DNA from: an uncultured Bacilli bacterium
GTDB taxonomy: Bacteria > Bacillota_I > Bacilli_A > RF39 > UBA660
Reading direction: 5' to 3'
Assembly: GCA_947593275.1 (NCBI GenBank)
Contig: CANQDN010000058.1
Coordinates: 1-8,247, forward strand
DNA: 8,247 bases
Shown: positions 1 through 7,362 of the stretch, piece after piece
Numbering within the stretch: position 1 is the stretch's first letter
Layout: the number at the start of each line of letters is the position of its first letter
Position numbers and translations under genes: made by a program
The notes under the pieces: generated by a model
The model's database searches: none
What the model saw: the letters and a program-made list of their open reading frames with translations, nothing else
Told to the model about the DNA's origin: nothing

Positions 1-2
1 CA

Positions 3-245
3 ACTACCAAGTATTGGTTATATACGGGTACTCATTATTGGACAATGACACCAAGTAATTTTTCTTCTAACGCTTATATTTTTATTGTAAATAGTGCAGG
101 ATACTTCGCAACTACTACCACTAATATAAATGAAAATATAGGCCTTCGTCCAGTAATAAATCTAAAATCTGATACAGAGTTTACTGTTGAATATGAAGAT
201 CAACCAAAAGGAACAATGAATAATCCCTACATAGTATCAAATTAA
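3..245 (+). CDS. C-terminal end of a DUF6273-like secreted/surface protein (5' cut by window)
   Basis: The frame is open from base 3, upstream of the first ATG at 45, and stops at TAA 243-245, so this is the last 80 codons of a gene that begins outside the window. The peptide reads YWLYTGTHYWTM, then a Ser/Asn/Thr-rich stretch, then GLRPVINLKSDTEF and NPYIVSN at the end. This 'YWTM-SPS ... G(V/L)RPVINL' pattern is one I associate with DUF6273-like C-terminal domains on secreted, often pilin-like proteins of uncultured gut Bacilli. The N-terminal part that would show a signal peptide or prepilin motif is not in the window. The specific role is unknown. The gene is followed by a plus-strand terminator at 306-329. 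Assignment rests on remembered motif similarity only. Confidence 0.6.
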   Translation, partial: TTKYWLYTGTHYWTMTPSNFSSNAYIFIVNSAGYFATTTTNINENIGLRPVINLKSDTEFTVEYEDQPKGTMNNPYIVSN

Positions 246-287
246 AAAAACTTGCCAATGCTGCTTTCTAACTTATTCATTGGCAAG
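244..287 (-). terminator. Intrinsic terminator for the leftward spoIVB-like gene
   Basis: A perfect 10-bp inverted repeat, CTTGCCAATG (251-260) and CATTGGCAAG (278-287), has a 17-nt loop. Read on the minus strand, the stem is followed at once by seven Us (the A run at 244-250). On the plus strand the stem is followed by AATATAAA, so it lacks a U tract there. It therefore terminates leftward transcription from the gene ending at 349. Confidence 0.8.
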
Positions 288-305
288 AATATAAAACATC
301 ATTGT

Positions 306-329
306 GAGAGAATCTTTTCTCTCTTTTTT
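306..329 (+). terminator. Intrinsic terminator for the DUF6273-like gene
   Basis: The stem GAGAGAA (306-312) pairs with TTCTCTC (317-323) around a 4-nt loop, followed by six Ts (324-329). It lies 61 nt after the stop of the left-edge gene, and together with the minus-strand terminator at 244-287 it insulates two convergent genes. Confidence 0.75.
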
Positions 330-348
330 AATTATAAAAAAAATGAAC

Positions 349-1314
349 TTAACGTTCACTTTCTTCCAACATAGTTGTAATAAATATTCCATAACCTGAT
401 TTAACATTATCCGTAATAACATGAGTAACAGCTCCAATTAATTTCCCATTTTGAACAATAGGAGATCCACTCATTCCTTGCACTATACCCCCAGTTTTTT
501 TAAGTAATTCTTCATCAGTTATATTAAAAGTTATATTTTTTGTAGCGCTATTTTCATTAATACTGGTAATATAAATATCAAACGCTTCAACTTTTTCATT
601 CTCTAATACAGTATAAATACTTGCTTTTCCCGTTTTAACTTCTTCTTTTTCCGCGATAGAAATTAACTTAGTTTTATCATAATCTGCCGTATAATTCCCA
701 TATATCCCATATTGAGTATTTTTAGTTATATCTCCAAATGGTACATTAAAATAAAATTTAGCATTTTTACTCCCAGGTTTCCCATCTTTACTTATATCAA
801 TACTAGTTATACTATTTTTAAAGATACTTCCCGTTTTCACTTCAATCATTTTAGAAGTATTAGATTCAACTATTTCATGACCTAAAGCCCCATAATAATT
901 AGTTGTAGGATCAATAAAGGTAAGAGTACCAATACCACTGATACTATCTTTAACGTATAATCCTGTCTTATACATATTTCCTTCTTTTATTAAAGAAAGA
1001 TTAGTAGTATATTCTTTATTTCCTCTTATATAAGTTATTTTAATGGTATTATTACTATCTAAGGTATCTTCAATCGCTTTCGTAAGTTCATTTATCGTAT
1101 TAACTTCAATATTACCAATCTTTTTAATTATATCTCCTTCAACTAAATTAGTTTTAGGATAATTATTTCCAATTTTATAAAAACCAATAATCATAATCCC
1201 ATTACTTTTAAGATCTATACCAATAGTATTTCCCCCTAAATAGACTTCACTTGAATAAGCAAAAGTGTTAAAAGGAAAACTTAAAAACATTAAAAAAACT
1301 AATAATTTCTTCAT
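349..1314 (-). CDS. spoIVB: SpoIVB-type S55 serine peptidase with PDZ domain
   Basis: The predicted 321-aa exported serine protease belongs to the SpoIVB family. In Bacillus, SpoIVB is made in the forespore, is secreted into the intermembrane space and triggers processing of pro-sigma-K through SpoIVFA/SpoIVFB. Visible parts are a signal peptide (MKKLLVFLMFLSFPFNTFA), a PDZ-like region at about 25-105 (EGDIIKKIGNIEV), then the S55 peptidase region starting at about GIGTLTFIDP. The probable catalytic His is in YGALGHEI (about residue 146) and the catalytic Ser in GGIVQGMSGSP (about residue 282). The C-terminal block GAVTHVITDNVKSGYGIFI is also typical. It is shorter than the Bacillus protein (about 425 aa), with less sequence before the PDZ region. 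I chose the ATG at 1312-1314 because GTGAGG sits 6 nt upstream; the longer start at 1329 has no such site. It is transcribed divergently from ezrA. The symbol is by family; whether the host sporulates cannot be told. Confidence 0.88.
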   Translation of the reverse strand: MKKLLVFLMFLSFPFNTFAYSSEVYLGGNTIGIDLKSNGIMIIGFYKIGNNYPKTNLVEGDIIKKIGNIEVNTINELTKAIEDTLDSNNTIKITYIRGNKEYTTNLSLIKEGNMYKTGLYVKDSISGIGTLTFIDPTTNYYGALGHEIVESNTSKMIEVKTGSIFKNSITSIDISKDGKPGSKNAKFYFNVPFGDITKNTQYGIYGNYTADYDKTKLISIAEKEEVKTGKASIYTVLENEKVEAFDIYITSINENSATKNITFNITDEELLKKTGGIVQGMSGSPIVQNGKLIGAVTHVITDNVKSGYGIFITTMLEESER

Positions 1315-1332
1315 ATTTACCTCACCCATTTA

Positions 1333-1339
1333 TATTATG
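1333..1339 (-). promoter_or_regulatory. Possible -10 element of the spoIVB-like gene
   Basis: On the minus strand, CATAATA lies 18 nt upstream of the chosen ATG and just ahead of the ribosome binding site. It matches the sigma-G -10 pattern CATAMTA as well as a one-mismatch sigma-A TATAAT. I see no convincing -35 at the right distance for either factor, so this is tentative. If used, the leader would be only about 10 nt. Confidence 0.3.
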
Positions 1340-1366
1340 GTTTATTTAAGATTTTTTAGAGTTTAC

Positions 1367-1429
1367 AATTATTGGTTAAAGGTAATTATTGGTTAAAGGT
1401 AATTATTGGTTAAAGGTAATTATTGGTTA
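1367..1429. repeat. 17-bp direct tandem repeat, about 3.7 copies
   Basis: The unit AATTATTGGTTAAAGGT repeats at 1367-1383, 1384-1400 and 1401-1417 with no mismatches, and a partial fourth copy runs from 1418 to 1429. It fills most of the divergent intergenic region between the spoIVB-like gene and ezrA, upstream of both. The 17-nt period is not a multiple of the DNA helical turn. It could be a protein-binding array or simple slippage expansion. It does not code for anything. Confidence 0.95.
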
Positions 1430-1469
1430 TAAAATTTATGACAAATTTATACATCTATTATCTAATATC

Positions 1470-1497
1470 TCGACAAATACTATAATTATGTGATAAA
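1470..1497 (+). promoter_or_regulatory. Probable vegetative promoter of ezrA
   Basis: A -35-like TCGACA at 1470-1475 is followed after 16 nt by GATAAA (1492-1497), preceded by TG at 1489-1490 (extended -10). An alternative -10, TATAAT at 1481-1486, has no good -35. The likely leader would be short, about 15-20 nt, before the ezrA start. It lies 40 nt downstream of the tandem repeats. Confidence 0.5.
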
Positions 1498-1521
1498 ATA
1501 TAAACATAGGACGGGATGCTT

Positions 1522-3237
1522 ATGTCAAGGACTACTTTTATTTTAATTGGTATTCTTTATTATATATTTACAATAGCAATTATCATAGTTGTTTTAAACT
1601 TCATAAATAAAAAAGAAGAAAAGAAATATAAGAATGAGATTTCTACTTTAGAAAGAGATAAAAACTTAATCGTGGGCGCCTCTATTTTATCCGAATTAAA
1701 TAAAGTAGGAGCGTTAATAAATAATGAAGTAATGCAAAAAAAGTATGATGATTGGTGTAGTCGTCTAAAAGAAATAAAAGAAGTGGAAGTGCCTAAAATA
1801 ACCGATGGTCTAATTGAAATAGAAGAGGCTTTTCAAGATAAAGATTATAAGACTTTAAAGGCTAAAATTGCTTCTTTAGAGTTAGAAATCGCCTATGTTA
1901 AAACTAAATCAAACTTCCTTTTAGATGAAATTAAAGAAATAACTTTAAGTGAAGAAAAAAATAGGGAAACAATAACTAAACTTAAAGCCGATTATCGGGC
2001 TATACTTTCTAAATATAATTCCCATAAAGAAGAATATAGTGAGGTATCAACCCCATTAGAGCTCCAGTTTGAAAATGTCGATAAACTCTTTAGTGCCTTT
2101 GAAAAAACCATGGAAAATAATGAATATACTGAAGTTGGAAAAATCGTAAAAGCTATCGGAGATACCGTCGGTAATATGAAAATGGTCATTGAAGAAGCTC
2201 CTTCAATTATCATCATGGGCAAAAAATTAATTCCCAATAAGATCTTAGATATTACTAAAATATCCAATAAAATGATTAAAGAAGGGTATAATTTAGAGTA
2301 TTTAAATATTGATTATAATATCGCGGAAGCTAATAAAAAAATCGAAGATGTCTTTGGAAGACTTAATGTTTTAAATTTAGAAGATAGTGTTTTTGAACTT
2401 AAAACAATTTTAGATTATTTTGATTCTTTATACCATAATTTTGATAAAGAAAGATTAGCTAAGAAAGTTTTTGAAGATTATAAAAGGAGTATTTTAATAA
2501 AAGCTACTAAATTAGATAAGATTAGTAATGATTTAAATAAAAGAATCGATGATTTAAGATATAGTTATGATTTAGTTGATGAAGATATTAAAGTATTAGA
2601 TGATATAAAAGATAAAATTGGTGAAGTTAAAGATGATTATAACCGCGTTATTGATATGGAAAGAAGAAAATCTTTTGCTTATTCTCGTCTTTCTAAAGAA
2701 ATGGAAATTATTAATGTAAAACTATCTAAAACCGAAGAAAAATTAGATCAAACCTTAAGATCTTTAGCGAGTTTAAAAGAAGATGAAAAAAGAGCGAGAG
2801 AACAACTTGATGAGATTAAAAAAATCTTACATCAAGCCAAGAGTAATTTAAAGAGCTATAAACTTCCTGTAACCCCCAAAAATTTCTATGTTGAACTATC
2901 TGAAGCATCAAGTGCCATTGGTGATATGATTAAAGAATTAGATAAAAGACCAATTTCTATTAAAACTTTAAATACCCGAGTAGATACCGCACGTGATCTA
3001 ACATTTAAAGTATTTAATACTACTAAAGAAGCCGTTAAAACAGCCAAAATGGCCGAAATGGCAATTGTTTATGGAAATAGATATCGAGCTGTTCATAAAG
3101 ATGTTGAAGTAGGACTTATAAAAGCCGAAAATGCTTTTTCTAAAGGCAATTTTAAAGCTAGTTTAGAAAATGCTATAAATGCAATAAACATTGTTGAACC
3201 CGGAATACATAAAAGATTAATCGAGGAATATAAATGA
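1522..3237 (+). CDS. ezrA: EzrA, septation ring formation regulator
   Basis: This 571-aa single-pass membrane protein acts at the division site, where EzrA binds FtsZ, restrains extra Z-rings and links FtsZ to penicillin-binding proteins. The sequence shows one N-terminal membrane helix (about residues 5-26, ILIGILYYIFTIAIIIVVL), then a long charged, heptad-rich cytoplasmic region. Family-typical blocks include MENNEYTEVGKIVKAIGDT and IIIMGKKLIP in the first half, and YRAVHKDVEVGLIKAENAF with NAINIVEPGIHKRL at the end. The length fits Bacillus EzrA (about 562 aa). I chose ATG 1522 because AGGACGG (1508-1514) is 7 nt upstream; the ATG at 1516 lies almost on top of that site. The gene overlaps the next one by the ATGA at 3234-3237, indicating translational coupling. 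EzrA supports a Bacilli-type host. Confidence 0.92.
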   Translation: MSRTTFILIGILYYIFTIAIIIVVLNFINKKEEKKYKNEISTLERDKNLIVGASILSELNKVGALINNEVMQKKYDDWCSRLKEIKEVEVPKITDGLIEIEEAFQDKDYKTLKAKIASLELEIAYVKTKSNFLLDEIKEITLSEEKNRETITKLKADYRAILSKYNSHKEEYSEVSTPLELQFENVDKLFSAFEKTMENNEYTEVGKIVKAIGDTVGNMKMVIEEAPSIIIMGKKLIPNKILDITKISNKMIKEGYNLEYLNIDYNIAEANKKIEDVFGRLNVLNLEDSVFELKTILDYFDSLYHNFDKERLAKKVFEDYKRSILIKATKLDKISNDLNKRIDDLRYSYDLVDEDIKVLDDIKDKIGEVKDDYNRVIDMERRKSFAYSRLSKEMEIINVKLSKTEEKLDQTLRSLASLKEDEKRAREQLDEIKKILHQAKSNLKSYKLPVTPKNFYVELSEASSAIGDMIKELDKRPISIKTLNTRVDTARDLTFKVFNTTKEAVKTAKMAEMAIVYGNRYRAVHKDVEVGLIKAENAFSKGNFKASLENAINAINIVEPGIHKRLIEEYK

Positions 3238-4196
3238 TGAGTTTAAAGGAATACTTTAAAGAGAATAAAAAAGAGGATATATATGCTTATTATAGTTGGA
3301 TTATACCAAAACCTAAAGATTATAAAGATATAACAAGAGAAGAAATGTATGAAGAGGTAATTAGCTTATTAAAAGAAGAACCGGAAATCATAACCGAATT
3401 AGGCACTGTTGAAGAAGTAAATATATTAAAAGGGTTATTAGATGAAGATTTATCTAAGGAAGGCTATGGCTATTTAGAACATCTTCTATTACAGAATTTA
3501 AAGAGTAATCATTTAATTATGGAAGATAAAGATAGATATTATATACCTAAAGATTTAATTAATCCCGTTAAAATGGCCATAAATATATATGATGAAAAAC
3601 AGTATATGTATAAAGATATAACTGATAGTGTTTTTACAGGTTTATTAAGGCTTTATAATGTTCTTTTAATTGAAGAGTTTATAACTCGGTTAAAAGAGTA
3701 TAATATTCTTATGGATAAAGAAGGATTAAAGAAGTATCTAAAAAAGAATAGACGATTAAATAAACTAATTAAAATAGTTAAATATAAAAAAGAAGAATAT
3801 ATTATTTCTTTAGAAAATGATTGTTATAAAGAAGTTTTAGCAATTAGAACTAAAGAGAATCTCAAATGTCTTAAAACTCTTGAACAAGTAATAAGTATTG
3901 GTAAATATAAATTAAATTTATTTAATGAAAAGATTTTCGCTTTTTTAAATTATTTAGAGATGCATTTAGAACCTAAATATATTGATTTAGTATTAAATGA
4001 AATGTTTGTTTATGCTGGATTAGATATAAATGATGATGGCGTTTTAATGGCTATATCGGATAATATTTTAGAGTTATATAATCACATTAATGGGATTATT
4101 TCTTATTTACCATGTTGGATTTTTTGGGGTAATTCTTTAGAAGAATTAAAAGAAATAAGTAATAATAAAGATAAAAAGAAAAAGAGATTTAGTTAG
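3234..4196 (+). CDS. Unrecognised 320-aa charged protein coupled to ezrA
   Basis: I do not recognise this family with confidence. The protein is soluble, Lys/Glu/Tyr/Leu-rich, with no signal peptide or membrane helix, and mostly helical by composition. The N-terminus (WIIPKPKDYKDI, then EEVISLLKEEPEIITELGTVEEV) and the end (LPCWIFWGNSLEELKEI) loosely recall Bacillota proteins that end in 'P-W-x-x-x-G-x-(T/S)-x-x-E-L' and often carry a SEC-C metal-binding tail. No Cys-rich SEC-C motif is present here; instead there is a basic tail, KDKKKKRFS. The start ATG at 3234 overlaps the ezrA stop, with GAGGA at 3223-3227 as ribosome binding site; ATG 3237 is an equally possible start. Being coupled to ezrA, it may be made in step with a division protein, but no function is shown. 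A weak terminator begins within its stop codon. Confidence 0.75.
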   Translation: MMSLKEYFKENKKEDIYAYYSWIIPKPKDYKDITREEMYEEVISLLKEEPEIITELGTVEEVNILKGLLDEDLSKEGYGYLEHLLLQNLKSNHLIMEDKDRYYIPKDLINPVKMAINIYDEKQYMYKDITDSVFTGLLRLYNVLLIEEFITRLKEYNILMDKEGLKKYLKKNRRLNKLIKIVKYKKEEYIISLENDCYKEVLAIRTKENLKCLKTLEQVISIGKYKLNLFNEKIFAFLNYLEMHLEPKYIDLVLNEMFVYAGLDINDDGVLMAISDNILELYNHINGIISYLPCWIFWGNSLEELKEISNNKDKKKKRFS

Positions 4197-4219
4197 ATAC
4201 TTCTAACTTTTTTCTTTTT
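4191..4219 (+). terminator. Weak intrinsic terminator after the ezrA operon
   Basis: The stem AGTTAGA (4191-4197) pairs perfectly with TCTAACT (4202-4208) around the 4-nt loop TACT, followed by a T-rich tract (4208-4219, interrupted by one C). The stem includes the TAG stop of the preceding gene. Only two of seven pairs are G-C, so read-through into the next gene is plausible. Confidence 0.6.
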
Positions 4220-4222
4220 ACG

Positions 4223-4228
4223 TATAAT
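4223..4228 (+). promoter_or_regulatory. Possible -10 element of the penicillin-binding protein gene
   Basis: TATAAT lies 16 nt upstream of the ATG at 4245, directly after the preceding terminator. There is no clear -35 (position 4200-4205 reads CTTCTA), and no convincing sigma-E element, so the sigma factor cannot be assigned. The ribosome binding site AGGTGA (about 4235-4240) is 4 nt before the ATG. Confidence 0.35.
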
Positions 4229-4244
4229 TATTTTAGGTGATACC

Positions 4245-5339
4245 ATGTTTTTTAGCGAAATTCATACAAGAATGCGTTTTGTTTTTTTAGTTTGTATAAT
4301 TATTTTATTAGCTATTATTATTAAAGTGTTTTATATTCAAGTATTTTCTTATGAAAAATTAAATACTTTAGCGGAAAGTTTATGGAGTAGAGAGTTACCC
4401 ATTAAAGCGGATCGAGGCCTCATTGTAGATAGAAATGGTAAGGTACTCGCAACTAACATTACAACTGTTTCTTTGGTGGTAGTGCCAGGTCAAATAAAAA
4501 ATCCTGAGGAAGTAGCCCAAAATTTAGCAAATATTTTAAATGCCGATTATAAAGATATGTTAGGTCATGTTACAAAATCAACTTCTATTGAAAGAGTTCA
4601 TCCCGAGGGAAGACAGCTAAGTTATGAAGTTGCCGATAAAATTAATAGTTTAGGCTATGACGGAGTTTATTTATTAAAAGAAAGTAAACGCTACTATCCA
4701 TATCAAAATGTTTTATCTCATGTTTTAGGTTATGTCGGAATTGATAATCAAGGATTGTCCGGAATTGAACTTTATTATGATGATTATCTTACCGGTGCTG
4801 ATGGTGCAATTAAGTATTTTTCCGATGGCAAAGGAAGTAAGCTACCCCTAACGGAAGTATATGAAGCCCCAACTAGTGGAATAACTTTAAAACTTACAAT
4901 TGATATGGAGTTACAATTAGCAATTGAAAACGAACTTGATAATGCTATGAATAAATATAATCCCGAGCAAGCTTTAATAATGGCAATGAATCCCAAAACT
5001 GGTGAAATATTAGCCATGGCTAGTCGCCCTAACTTTAATAGTAATGAATATCAAAAATATGATGTTGAGGTTATAAATCGAAATTTACCAATCTGGATGA
5101 CCTATGAGCCCGGTTCTACCTTCAAAATTATTACTTTATCCGCTGCTTTAGAAGAAAAAACCATTAATTTATTTACAGATACTTTTCATGATGGAGGATC
5201 AATAAACGTTGATGGCGCAACTATTCATTGTTGGAAAAGTGGAGGACATGGAACCCAAACAATGCTTCAAGTAGTCGAAAATTCCTGCAATCTTGGTGTC
5301 AATACAGCAACACATACAAATTTGAAGAATATGCTTTAA
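4245..5339 (+). CDS. spoVD: Truncated SpoVD/FtsI-type class B penicillin-binding protein (5' part only)
   Basis: This is the N-terminal 350 or so residues of a transpeptidase that crosslinks peptidoglycan. SpoVD makes spore cortex; FtsI makes the division septum. Visible parts are a membrane helix (about 11-30), the dimerisation-domain signature ADRGLIVDRNGKVLA (55-69), GYVGIDNQGLSGIE (162-175), and a transpeptidase domain from about 210 with the catalytic SxxK in EPGSTFK (Ser291, Lys294) and the SxN motif SCN (347-349). After NSCNLG the sequence stops resembling the family and ends at a stop 14 codons on. A complete member is usually 550-650 aa and has a KTG motif well downstream, absent from this window. 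The product as read cannot form a complete active site. SpoVD is favoured over FtsI because no mra/mur/fts genes are adjacent and a spoIVB-like gene is near, but FtsI is not excluded. The last 14 codons probably belong to the joined foreign DNA. Confidence 0.85.
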   Translation: MFFSEIHTRMRFVFLVCIIILLAIIIKVFYIQVFSYEKLNTLAESLWSRELPIKADRGLIVDRNGKVLATNITTVSLVVVPGQIKNPEEVAQNLANILNADYKDMLGHVTKSTSIERVHPEGRQLSYEVADKINSLGYDGVYLLKESKRYYPYQNVLSHVLGYVGIDNQGLSGIELYYDDYLTGADGAIKYFSDGKGSKLPLTEVYEAPTSGITLKLTIDMELQLAIENELDNAMNKYNPEQALIMAMNPKTGEILAMASRPNFNSNEYQKYDVEVINRNLPIWMTYEPGSTFKIITLSAALEEKTINLFTDTFHDGGSINVDGATIHCWKSGGHGTQTMLQVVENSCNLGVNTATHTNLKNML

Positions 5340-6220
5340 ATAACACAAATAATCATACCCAAATTGATGTTTGTTCTACCTTTAATTTAGTTTATAATAA
5401 TGTATCTTATATAAATAATGAGGATATTAAAATAGATAATTCTGTAATAGAAATTACTTCTAATAAAAAAGATGATACCAAAAAAATTAATAATAAATTA
5501 TTTAATATAAATACTAATACTTATGAAAATATAATATATAATAAAAAGCAAGTTGCTATTGATTTATTAAATAGATTAGATTCTTCTATAATGACTATTA
5601 GTAAAAATATTATAAAGAATTATTTAGTAAAAAATGTGGTTTATAAATTAAATAACAGAATTGTTGAAATACAAGTAAATCAAAATAATTTATTAGTATC
5701 TTTTCATAAGGTTGCTAAACAATTTGATATTGAAAATAAATTGATGGATCGTAAAGGATATGAAAATAATAGTATATGTTATTCTTTAACTGTTGAAGAT
5801 ATTAATAGTTGTGATTATGCAACTAAAATTATTGAAAATATATATAACTTTTTTACTACTCCACAAGAAAGTTTAAGTGATAAATTATTCAATACTTTAA
5901 AATTTAGAATTAGTACATTAAGCACTTCTATAAGTAATCATACAACTAATAAAGGATTAATGTTTAAAGGAAAAAGAAATTTTGTATTATTATCAAAAAC
6001 AAATTATGGTGTTTATGTTAGGTTATTAAATGTTACTAATTCAAATAATGAGTTAGATGTTGTTACTAGAAAAAGTTATGAGCCACTATGTTTATCATAC
6101 AAAGTTAAAAGTAACGATGATATTGATACATTATTTCCTTATATCAAAGAAAGTTATAATATATGTAATATTAACCCTATTGATTTAAAATATGAATTTT
6201 ATAAAATATATCAAATTTAA
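5297..6220 (+). pseudogene. 3' fragment of a gene with two tandem DUF5655-like domains (start missing)
   Basis: The frame is open from the spoVD junction to TAA 6218-6220, but there is no credible start. The only upstream start, TTG 5228, lies inside the penicillin-binding protein code, and the first in-frame ATG after the junction is at 5591 with no ribosome binding site. It therefore looks like the 3' part of a larger gene. The C-terminal part (6008-6160) resembles DUF5655: KRNFVLL, then YGVYVRLLNV, then SYKVKSNDDIDTLFPYIKESY. The preceding about 100 residues repeat the same layout (LLNRLDSSIMTISKNIIKNYL, then NRIVEIQV and NNLLVSF, then SLTVEDINSCDYATKIIENIYN). From general knowledge, DUF5655 often forms the C-terminus of nuclease-like or restriction-type proteins, which would make the lost N-terminus a possible effector. 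The roughly 100 residues before the first repeat are Asn-rich and unrecognised. Parts are extremely A+T rich (6 of 60 bases G/C at 5461-5520, against 17 of 60 at 4921-4980). Confidence 0.6.
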
Positions 6221-6246
6221 TAAGCAGATTTTACTGCTTATTTTTT
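6219..6246 (+). terminator. Intrinsic terminator after the DUF5655-like fragment
   Basis: The stem AATAAGCAG (6219-6227) pairs with CTGCTTATT (6234-6242) around a 6-nt loop and runs into six Ts (6241-6246). It starts at the stop codon of the fragment and separates it from the next transcription unit. Confidence 0.85.
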
Positions 6247-6287
6247 ATACAAATGTTAAAGGAGTAATAGGAAATAATATAGTTCCA

Positions 6288-6296
6288 TGATATAAT
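6288..6296 (+). promoter_or_regulatory. Extended -10 promoter for the SWIM-macro operon
   Basis: TGATATAAT is a perfect extended -10 (TGnTATAAT), 24 nt before the chosen start at 6321. A good -35 is not seen 16-18 nt upstream, as is common for extended -10 promoters. Coming right after a terminator, it suggests the next two genes are transcribed on their own. Confidence 0.65.
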
Positions 6297-6320
6297 TATA
6301 TATGTAATAAGGAGATGTCT

Positions 6321-7361
6321 ATGAAAAAGAACATTGAAAATAATTTTACAGATAAAAAAGTGGAATTTATTAGAAAGTACTATAAAAAAAGTCAATTAAT
6401 ATTAGAATTACAACTTATTTTATATAATACCTATAATATTTATATAAGACTTGATTATTTTAAGAAACTTAAAGCATATCGTTTGAGTTGGTTTGATTTA
6501 GATGATTTAGATATTAATTCCATTGAAAAAAATATAAGTTTTGAAAATATATCACCAGAAACAGTTGATGCTATTTTCAAAATTCTTGATAGAAGAAATA
6601 CAGATCAAGAAGAATTTTATGATGAAGAACTTTCTGATGGAAAAGTAATATTAACATTGTTTAATTATGGTAAAGTTTATACATATAAATTCTTTAAATA
6701 TATTCCAAAAAAAGTTGCTTTCTTATCAGACATATTTATCATTATATTTAATAATTTACCTAGAAAATTACAAAACTTTTTATTTGAACTTCATGCTGAA
6801 CTAGAAAATGATGTTACTAGGTATGAATATAAAAAAGAATTTTCATTTGATTTATTTAATGATGATATAAATAAAATATTTGCCTTTCAAATTATAGATC
6901 GTGGTAAAAAGTATTATGAAGAAAATAAAGTTAAGTTTTTGGAAAAAATTGATGATGATAGATATTTTGCAGTTGTTGAGGGTACAGAAAAATATTTAGT
7001 AGTAATTAAATATGTTGAAGAAAACAAAAAAATGCAAGTATATTGTTCTTGTCCATGTGAATTTTATTGTAAGCATATATATGCAGTAATTTTGGCTATA
7101 AGAAACAACAACTTTAATCGTTTTTATAAAATTAATTATAGAAATCCTAATTTGTCTATAATGGAAAGAGTTTTAAGTTTTGACTATCAATTATGTCTTG
7201 GAATAGTTGAAAAAAATTTTGAGATAATTAATAATAATGGTGATATTGAACTAATACCAATATTTGATTCAAATGGTAAATGTAACTGGCAAGTTTTAGA
7301 AGATGATGAAGATATGACTTTAACTAGACTTTTACAAGATATTATTCATAATGAGGTGTAA
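6321..7361 (+). CDS. SWIM zinc-finger protein of unknown function
   Basis: The 346-aa soluble protein carries one recognisable domain, a SWIM zinc finger at about 190-263. Its typical lead-in is present (IIDRGKKYYEENKVKFLEKI, then a strand motif AVVEGTEKYLVVIKYV), followed by the metal ligands in YCSCPCEFYCKHIYAVILAI: Cys242, Cys244, Cys250 and His252. SWIM fingers bind DNA or proteins and occur in recombination mediators, SNF2-family helicases and transposases. No helicase, nuclease or transposase motif is visible here. The N-terminal 190 residues are unrecognised, with an acidic stretch around 60-110 and a hydrophobic segment VAFLSDIFIIIFNNLP that is more likely a buried helix than a membrane span. 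I chose ATG 6321 because AAGGAG (6309-6314) is 6 nt upstream; ATG 6315 abuts that site. It is the first gene of a two-gene operon with the macro-domain gene, so a joint role is likely. Confidence 0.8.
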   Translation: MKKNIENNFTDKKVEFIRKYYKKSQLILELQLILYNTYNIYIRLDYFKKLKAYRLSWFDLDDLDINSIEKNISFENISPETVDAIFKILDRRNTDQEEFYDEELSDGKVILTLFNYGKVYTYKFFKYIPKKVAFLSDIFIIIFNNLPRKLQNFLFELHAELENDVTRYEYKKEFSFDLFNDDINKIFAFQIIDRGKKYYEENKVKFLEKIDDDRYFAVVEGTEKYLVVIKYVEENKKMQVYCSCPCEFYCKHIYAVILAIRNNNFNRFYKINYRNPNLSIMERVLSFDYQLCLGIVEKNFEIINNNGDIELIPIFDSNGKCNWQVLEDDEDMTLTRLLQDIIHNEV

Positions 7362-7362
7362 T

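Noticed and set aside
1992..2267. Minus-strand open frame of 91 codons inside ezrA
   Set aside because: It is a shadow of the ezrA coding sequence, with no ribosome binding site of its own and no recognisable protein.
4784..5017. Minus-strand open frame of 77 codons inside the penicillin-binding protein gene
   Set aside because: It is antisense to a clearly coding region and resembles no protein.
5228..5296. TTG start at 5228 for the DUF5655-like frame
   Set aside because: This stretch lies inside the well-conserved HCWKSGGHG...SCN code of the penicillin-binding protein in another frame, so the start is fortuitous.
6258..6295. AAAGGAG at 6258-6264 as the ribosome binding site of a leader peptide
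   Set aside because: The only ATG close by (6287) is 22 nt away and its frame closes after two codons at TAA 6293-6295.
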